Shown here: positions 55,501-64,000 of the stretch, piece by piece
Position numbering within the stretch: the first letter of the stretch is position 1
How the letters are laid out: each line of letters opens with the position of its first letter
Source of the DNA: Brugia malayi
Taxonomy: Eukaryota; Nematoda; Chromadorea; Rhabditida; Onchocercidae
Assembly (NCBI RefSeq): GCF_000002995.4
Contig: NW_025062476.1
Location: 9,856,501 to 9,920,500 of the forward strand
DNA length: 64,000 nucleotides
Direction of reading: 5' to 3'
Made by a program: the position numbers and the translations under genes
Notes under the pieces: generated by a model
Told to the model about the DNA's origin: nothing
The model's input: only the letters and a program-made list of their open reading frames with translations
The model's database searches: none

Positions 55501-58500
55501 TACTTTGACAGATAAAAAACAAAATGTTTCAAATTTAATTTCTTCCTTTCCTATTTCTATAATCCTCTGTTACATTTGAAGAATCTGAAATTTCGGATGA
55601 TTTAAAATGGGTTTTGAAAAATAGTCTATGTGATAAAAGATGCCATCCTTTAATGTGAAATGATGAATTCAGTAAAATTCGCGGTCACTTTAATCAATGT
55701 TATTTGAATTCTAATCTTAGTGATTTTAGTGTTTACCAAAGAGTGATGGAGGAGTTAGTTCATTTATCGCTAACTTTATTACAATCATTTTACTTTTGTT
55801 ACACTCATTTAGGAGAGAATTAACAAACTGGAAATATCTTTTTGTAATTTGATGCTAACTTGTGAGAGATGTGTGGACAATATAACAAAAATAAATTGAA
55901 ATGTGACAGTTTCTTTCTTGATAGTTTCTCTCAATTATAATTTATCATTTCATTCAGCAACAAATAGAATAGAAGGAATTGTCTTATTTTATTCAAATAA
56001 GCATTCTTTGTCTTTGTTTTTTATTGCGCAACAACAGAAAGTAATGCATCTGATATTCTTGCTGCAGTTTTTCAAATCTCTGAAACAATTCTGATATGCT
56101 TATAAAAATTAGATTCTAGCAGGACTATTTAATTAGTAATTGCAAGGTGACCTGTTGTGGCCTATTATTAGCACTGTTTCAAGCAGAACGAAAAAGTTTT
56201 TACTATTCTGAAACATAAGAAAGTAATACTGTTCATTGTTAATAGTATAGACAAGGAAAGAAAGCGATATATTGTAACAAATGATTTTCAATGAAAATGA
56301 AGGATAAGTGGTATCAGTAAAAGTATAGAAACTAATTCAAACTCATAGAACTATCCTTGATTCTTCCCATCCTTTTCAAATAAAATTTACTAATGAAGGA
56401 TTGAATTCGTTAATATTTAAATGTTTAAATTTATAATTTAGTATCAGGGATATTATCCCATCCGTATTCAGTAAGACTGTCTATTTGATTACTAATTTGA
56501 TAAATTCATTTTAATGAAGAAGTTGTTATAGACAGCCTCGTTTATGTGTAATAAAAGGTATTTTAAATTGCTCGCTGTACTTTCTCATCAGTAAATGCTG
56601 CAATGACGCCAATATTTAGTTATGTAATATATATGCGTACTTTATAGTCACTTTTATTTTACTTTCAGTAATTTTAATTTCTTCAAAAGATTTTTTATGA
56701 AATAACTCATTATTTGCTCTGCCAAAATTATTTTTTCTCTTTTATCAGAAAAAAGAATAACTTTTAATTGGACATTTGTGCTGATCACTTTCAGAATTTT
56801 GCAAAATATTTCCTTTTTATTACTTTCATATTTAGTAATTCATTAAAGTAGCAAATAGAGATCGGATAGTTAATTTCGATATGCAATCACAATATCTGCA
56901 GCATCAAAGTGAATGTTGGGGCAATTTTAATGGTAATGAGCTTTCCTAGTTTTTGGTATGTCATTGCAAGATTTAATTTCCTGGAAAATATGACTTCAAG
57001 AAAAATGTGTTATACATCTAAATATGGAATAATTTGGCTTAACAGAGAGCCAAGTAGTTCTTTAAATCGATGAATTATTGAATGTAATGAGTAGGTGAAA
57101 GCTACCATTTTCCTAAAAGTTATATATCCACTTGGAGTATTAATGAGATGAAAGACAAGTATAGAGTGAAAAAAAAAAAAAAGTTTTAAGGAAATTAGAT
57201 TTCATTTCTTCCATATTAATGAATTTTAACTACTGAGATTTAACATTACCAGATACATAGTTTGTTTTAGTGATGCTTGTCACATGTTCATCCAAGATAG
57301 CTCTCCTATTCCTTCTGCACTTTTGGGATTTTCTTCGTTTGTCAGTTAAGAAAGGTAGTAATTAATGAAATTAGTTGAAATATCAATTGCTTCTAAGCTA
57401 TTCGTAACATTAAAATGTTTTTTAGTATTTGTTGAGGAAAAACAATGAATAAATTTGATCATAAAAGAATAAATTTCCATTTCCATTATTTACTTTTTTT
57501 TATTGATCAAAAAAGGAAAACTCAATAACGAAACAAAAAAGTTAATTTGCATGAAAAATTCTTTGTTGAATGAACTGGAATGGCTTTTTTTTATTTGTCA
57601 ATTATTTAAGCTATTTATCAAGTTTATTTTAAAAATTTGATGGAATAAAGTTAACATTTTGCGACATCTTTTTAATGGCTTACAAAGAAAGATGGTCCAA
57701 TGCTTTAGCATCTAACTCATATTGTAAAATATTTCAATATGAATTCACTTTGTAATATATATAATATTTTGAGTGTGAGCAATTTTATCGAGAGGAAAGA
57801 AGGGAAAAAAGCTTACCAACCTTGTTATTTTCTCAAGAAGAAAAAAAGGAATGCCATTTATTTTTGAATTCTTTGAATTAAAAAATTTTCATGCAAACTG
57901 GAAATGGAAGTGAAGTCATTTTAAATTATGTTTGCTTAACAGAAATGAAATTATATTTTTGTTGCACGCATTTAAACAACAAAAAATGAATGTCTTTTGC
58001 AAGAAAACACAATGCTGTCTTGTTTAATCAATTCAATTTAGTAACTTTTTGATTATTTGAGTAAGCACATATCGATATTAAATTTCAATTTCAGTGCATC
58101 ATAGTGTGACTAACCATTTATTTGAGGTTTCTTTTATCGTTCCTCATTTCTGCTCCGTCTAATTGATGCATCACATTTCTCAATTCCAAAAATTTTTTCG
58201 CTCTATGAATTATATTCATTTCAAATTTAGCATTCTTATTTCATAGCTAATATACCACTTTCTATTTTCGGTAATATTACGGTATTTCCGTAGGTTCATA
58301 TAAAGCCTGGCGAATCTATCCTGGAAGTTATTTATGGATCTGCCATTAGCTAATATGAATTACTTTGCCGGACGGAAGAGTAGCGAATTGCTGCAATAAT
58401 GAAAGCGTTACTCAGTCAGTTTCGGACCCATCATTTTATGCTAAATGGTAATGTAACATTCAAATATTAACTGGTCATAGTAATTCTTGAAATATTTTAG

Positions 58501-61500
58501 AGCAAATCAATTCTTGTTCTATTCAAAATATTTTCCGGAAATTAGAAACTTTCATAATCACTTGAACATCGGTTATATTTATTCCCTAAAATAGGAATTT
58601 ATTGTTTACTTCTCTAATCAACGAATTTGTTCTGTTCAAATCCAATTTATTACTTACTTAGATTCAATCATTTCTAATATTACATTGCATGTTATTTCGT
58701 TTTGTACAAATTCATCAGTTTACACCACAAGCAAATATAAAGTTAATTTGTTTGTATGTTAGTACAGGAAGACTACTTAGCTGAGATTAATTCCATATTT
58801 TCCCGGAAGACTTCATTCCGCATTTCCCTAAAGGTTTCATTCGGTTTTTAACAGGAAGTAAAATATGATTTAAAAAGTTGTACTTTATGCATTTTGGACA
58901 TTTCTATCTTATATTCGATTATTTAAATTTCCTTCTTTTATATTTTCGTTTATTTTTATTTTAGATTGTCGTAGCTTTTTAGCTAATTTTTTGCCTAAAA
59001 GTTGCCTTTTAATTTTGTTCAATTCTTTTTAGATATTATAATGAATTGTTATCTTAATGTGATTCATGCAAATTCAGAAATGTATTAGGAAGGCTACTTT
59101 GCTACTTTAAAGCACACTGCAACATATTTCATAGTACAAGTAAATCGTGTCGGAAAATCCTTTGCACATGACCAGAAATTTCTTGATGCTAAGTTTCAAC
59201 TTTTAAAAATTAGTAATAAATGTTGGAAGTGCTCAAACAAGAAAAGAATTTATTCAGCTTAACTATTTAACTGCCAAATTTTAATTTACATTTGTTATTT
59301 ATATCAAGTTCTTTGAAAAGCTTTTTTAAATTTTTTACTGTGATTCATTTGTCCAAGCACATTTTAATTGTCTTTTTGTACAGTCACAAAGAAATCATCT
59401 TAACAAAACATTTATTGAATGAATACTTTATTAAAGACTGGGTTAACAAAGGAAACCTTTTCAGTATAGAAGACAGTTCATATTTCAGATTCTCTATCAT
59501 GAATTTTCTCCATTTCTTGATAAACGGAATTCTGAAAAGTGCAATCGTTAAATTTTTATGAATTCAACTTTCAAGAAGAGGAAATATTAATAAACATAAA
59601 GGATCGATTTGTCATCTTTACCATTATTTATGTAGTTTTCCATTCTCTAGTGGACATTTCCAGTGTACAGTCGAACTATCTGACTTTAAAATAAATTCCA
59701 ATCATTCGTTTGATAAAAAAACACAAAGTTTTTTTACAACAGAAATCAATGAATAAAACTTAAAATTAATATAAAACTAATTCAAAAATAAGAAAAGAAA
59801 TGGGAAAAATTCGCGACCACTTGTGTAGAAGTATCCACGGAGCAAACGGAAGTACATTTGCATTTCAATAAAAAACTTGATGAAATGCTGCATGAGTAAA
59901 AACCATCTGCTCGTATGTTTTATTAAATCATCTTGAGATTTGCTTTCCATCCAAAGCATTATTTTACTTCCGTGGGGCATCACTGGATGACAGGTACTTA
60001 CTTAGTTGAGGCAAAATACATCAGCTGCTTACTTTTTTAAATTAATCTTATCTTTCATTACTTATTTTTTTCTTTCAACTGGAATTTAAAAGCTTCATTT
60101 AATATACTATACTTAACCTCAATGGTTACTATTTGGAGAAAATGAAAGTTAATTGTTTTCGGACAGTCCAACAAGACAAGATAAAAAGAAATGATGATAA
60201 AAATTGGTTTACAGAAAGAAATTTCGTACTAAATCTTACTCATTATCTTGCTTTTACCTGTTCAGTGGTTATTTCTTCATCCAAAATAAGTGAATTAATT
60301 TTCGTTTTTGCTGTTATTTTTTAAATTTCACATAGATTTTTTAAAGTGACAAAACGATCAGTAAATTTGATACATTGTGAATTTGAAGTCAGCATTTTAT
60401 TTATTAGTTATACTGTACAAAATATCCAAAGAAAGTTTTAAAATTGGTTTATAGCGTAGAATTAAATGAAATAATTTCAATATTATCAATTAATACTTGT
60501 ACTACTAACGTATCGATTTTTGCTGACATTTAAATTTCGGTATTTTAATAGTTAAAGAATACTGTAGGGTGAATGAAACAATAGGTGGAAAAGTGATGAC
60601 GAATATAATAAATGGTTATATACTGTATCGACTGATGGTCGATAGAAACAACAAAAGCTCACATCAGCGACGACACAGTTTAATGCCTCTTTCAGAGGGG
60701 CAAAAAGCTTATCATTCTCAGTCACCACGCAGATCACTTTTCGGTAAGACTTAGTTTAGGTTAATGGTGACACAAGAATTGAGACTAAATCTGTATGACA
60801 TTTGTAAAATATTTCATTCTTCGGCCAATTTTATGAGACTAGTTCTGTTCATTTGTTTTTGGATAGTAACTCTAATTTCCAATTCAGTACTTTTCATCCT
60901 CAGCAATTAAAACACGAAATTAATTCAAAAATTTGACTTTTTATCGGACTGAAATATTTTTTATATTCTTAATTTCAGAACCATTCTGCTTACCAGTAAT
61001 TCAGCATGTACCTATCAAACAGAGATTAAGTTCCGTCGGACGAGATAGCTCAAATGGTAACTTTTATGACCTTTTTGTTGTATGAATTTTCTCCATTATT
61101 GTATGTCTAGATGAATTAGCAAAGTCGTAAGTAAAAGTAAACAAATAAGTGATTTTTAAACTGGTGATTGAAATAAAAAATTCGTAGTTCGGCCTCAAGA
61201 GTCGAAGAATTCGATAAATTTTAATTTGATTTTGAAAGAAGAAAATGCTTCTTTTATAGCTGATATATGCAGTGATCTTGATCCAACGCTGGTTGCTTCT
61301 TCTAATCCATACCTGTACCGCCGTCGACGAATGTCGCTGCTGCAAACGTTAAGATACCAAAATAGACTACTGGCAGATAGCGGGGTTGAATGTCACAGTC
61401 AACAGTCTGATCGAGGTTTGTTTCATTTCTCTTGCTAATGAGTAGCTTTATTCCTTAAGTCGAATATTAACACTTAGTGTAAATCGATGCATTGTGGTCA

Positions 61501-64000
61501 AACAATTAATGAGTAATTGATGTGATGTAATGAAGCACTGATAAGGCAGTTAACAGTATCAGTACACCTTTCTTAAACGTTGCCATGCAATTTAAAATCT
61601 AAAATTTAAACTATTTGAAAATGCACTGACGTAACATCCTCTTATGAAGAAATTTAGGCAGTGAAGCAGCACGAGGTCATCGGTCAAGTTACTCGTCACC
61701 ATTTCCATCTTTAGAAGCAAAGGACTCAAGAAGAAGTTCTTCTATCATCAAATTAAAGAATAAGTATAACTTTGTTCATAATTCAATTATAGGAAATTGT
61801 TTTTGAGCTTCTTGTTCTACAAAAATTTGCATAATTCCCATTTCTGCTTTTGAAGGACATTTGCATTTTTTGGGAAGCGTTCGTCTAAACGAAGTCAAAC
61901 TTGTGACGAACAAATTTCCAGTAACGGATGTACAAAGTATTGTCAGAGCAATGAAAATGATCATCCTATTTATTCTTCCATTGATTTAAGTGCAAAAGGT
62001 AATACTCTAGAAAGTATCTGATACAATCACATATCAGTCAATGTTTCATTTGAAATTAATTGGTCAGAAATTTCACTCTAATCGTCCATATTTGTTTACT
62101 ATTTAGTGTGTTTTCGCTAAAACTATCACTTGTATATTTCTTTATTCCTATATTGTTTATAGAAACTCGACATGGCAAGTCACTGTCAACAAATGATAGC
62201 GGTCATGAAAGTCAAGGACGAATTGTTACCGATGAGGAATCTCAGGATGATAGGACTGGTTCGTTTTGAATGTAATAAACGAATCACTTTACCTGTTGAA
62301 AATATCTCCTTTCACAGTTATGATCTTCTTGTCATATGTCACTTTTATAGTTATTAGCTAATTAAATAATATGCGATATAAATTTGCTTTCCATTTAGCA
62401 TATTTAGGTGAACGTTGTAGTGAGCGGCAGGAAACTGTGGCTGTAATTGAACAGTCGTCGGGAATTCATTCCGAAGCAAGAATAGGAGTAGGAGATCAAC
62501 ACAAGTGTCCAAATTTAATAAGAAGCTGTAAGTTTTATTAAAAAACCACCTGCAAAAATTTCTGAGATTTCAGAAAAATGACCGCACTTGAAAATGGATC
62601 TGCTTTTCTTGAAATTTTCAAGTACGCTCAAGTTTTGCCATTGTTTTTTGATCTGTTTATCGTAATCTGAGATATGTTAATTTGAGGAGTTTAAATTTTC
62701 ACTTTGCATTTGTTCTGGTACAGCAGTTATCTACGAATGATAGAGTTCAAATTTCAAGGCCGATTTTACTTTTCATTACACTAAATATTATTTAGTAACA
62801 GGTAAAACAGTAAATTAATAATTCCAGTCATTTACCTCTAAAATAAATCAAATAATAGATTTATTGAACGTTCTAAGATATTTAATATATTCCAGTAATT
62901 CGTTAAAATTTTTCTTTTTTTCTTCAGTTTTCTTCTTCAACCATTTGTTTACACAAAATAACCGTTTAATCTCGGATTATTATAGCATCTTGTCCTCAAC
63001 TTGGATTACATCTACTAATTTGTCATGAAATTTGTCATCGGGCAGCTTCAAATCGTCAAGAATTTGTACTAGTAGATGACGTGGATAGCGAGGAAGATGA
63101 AAATAGTGAAATGCCTGTTTTCGAGAATTCATTTCTTACTGACAAGGTCTATAATTACATTAGTTTGATATCATATCAGCGGCTCACTAATTTATGTAGT
63201 GATTCGTTTGTTTATCTGTAATTGATAAGAGATTTTTTATGAGACAGTTCCAGTTGACGACACATATACCAATGTACTCATGTCGAGTCATTTCATATCT
63301 TTTTACTTTAAAGAATTATTCAATGCTTCTCGTAAGCTTCGTATTTAAAAATAACTTTTATGTCTATGAGTATTCATTTGCACAATTTGTATTTCATTTT
63401 TCAATGTTACAGCATTTGTTATCATAGTGAGAGAATTTCAGAAACGATCCAATGAGAATGTAACTAGCAGCACTCCAACAAAATCGTTGCAAAGTAGTAG
63501 TTGTGAAGCAACAGAATGTATCATTGAAAATGATGAATTCAGATATGCGATGAAATTGCATCGAGATTGCAGTTTAATTGAAAATGGTATATATCTTCTT
63601 GCTTGAAATTTTATCGAAATCATAAAATGCTGGACAAATATTAGAAAATTTAAGGTGAAAAAAATAATATCAGTGAAGAAAACTCTTTGTCACAACAACA
63701 ACAACAAAAGCGGAATCTGCAATTCACAAAAAAACTGCAATATTTGAGGTTATCTAACGGTTATGTGACTGAACAATTTGCATATGTTTCACCAAGGTCT
63801 GGGAGAAATTCTCCAATGTCTCGTATTTCTGCAGAAATGTAAGTGCTTTGATCAAAGAATTAAAAAGCACAGTCTGTTTCTGTCCATTACACATATATAA
63901 TGAGCAGATATTATCGAAAGAATGTAATCATAAAATAGTACAAATAATATATTTTTGAATTCATAATGTATGTATGCATTATTTATATGCATGACAGCTA
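52584..64000 (+). CDS. Large Ser/Arg-rich protein of unknown family (partial, 3' end off window)
   Basis: Exons: 52584-52779, 60552-60743, 60979-61056, 61260-61415, 61658-61763, 61856-61998, 62163-62258, 62399-62527, 62986-63146, 63442-63586, 63655-63838, then beyond the edge; about 528 residues so far. Every junction keeps frame and has GT-AG sites. I do not recognise a domain. The chain is hydrophilic, with basic serine clusters (RRHSLMPL, PRRSLFG, YRRRRMSLLQTL, SRRSSSIIKLK, GKRSSKRSQ) that look like basophilic-kinase sites, an acidic patch (VDDVDSEEDENSEMP) and a poly-Gln run (QQQQQ) near the right edge. No signal peptide or membrane segment is seen apart from one short hydrophobic stretch (LGLHLLICHEICH). 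It is probably a cytoplasmic scaffold or signalling protein (inference). Linking the 52584 exon across a 7.8-kb intron rests on phase only. The last donor (AAAT, then GTAAGT) is strong, although reading through would give an immediate TAA. Confidence 0.72.
52780..60551 (+). other. Presumed intron 1 of the unrecognised gene (7.8 kb)
   Basis: AT-rich, with poly-A/T tracts (53457-53471, 54619-54643). Open frames in it are short and without splice context; no nested gene is recognised. If the 52584 exon belongs to another gene, this would instead be intergenic. Confidence 0.45.

Overview
The window is nuclear DNA of a nematode, most likely a clade III (spirurid or filarial-like) worm. The sequence is very AT-rich. 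Genes are broken into short exons of about 65-200 bp separated by introns of about 100 bp to several kb, with nematode-style TTTCAG/TTTTAG acceptors. The conserved genes (ribosomal protein uS12, tyrosine hydroxylase, a CA10/CA11-type carbonic anhydrase-related protein, a Cys-loop channel) read as nematode-like. Species assignment is inference. Gene models were assembled by eye from splice sites, phase agreement and family motifs. All internal exons keep phase.

Layout. (1) 1-3737, minus: a Cys-loop ligand-gated ion channel, exp-1-like, from its signal peptide through TM3 and part of the intracellular loop; TM4 lies outside the window. (2) 3738-6656: intergenic, with a small inverted-repeat transposable element at 4186-4534. 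(3) 6657-7444, minus: complete rps-23. (4) 7445-16565: about 9 kb with no supported gene. (5) 16569-25297, plus: complete carbonic anhydrase-related gene with a 6.5-kb first intron. (6) 26601-31840, minus: complete tyrosine 3-hydroxylase gene (cat-2), convergent with the previous gene. Its ninth intron begins with a 34-bp minisatellite that copies the exon/intron junction. (7) 31841-52437: about 20 kb gene desert with a 12-copy 28-bp minisatellite, GA microsatellites and a 1.6-kb TATC/GATA array. (8) 52584 to the right edge, plus: eleven consecutive phase-compatible exons of a large unrecognised Ser/Arg-rich protein that continues off the window.

Three of the five genes point to the nervous system: cat-2 makes L-DOPA for dopamine, the channel is predicted to be a GABA-type receptor with an altered selectivity filter, and CA10/CA11-type proteins are secreted neuronal proteins in animals. 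The genes are independent transcription units; nothing suggests an operon. The most unusual structures are the splice-site minisatellite in cat-2, the ETE-for-PAR replacement and two GC-AG introns in the channel gene, and the long GATA array.
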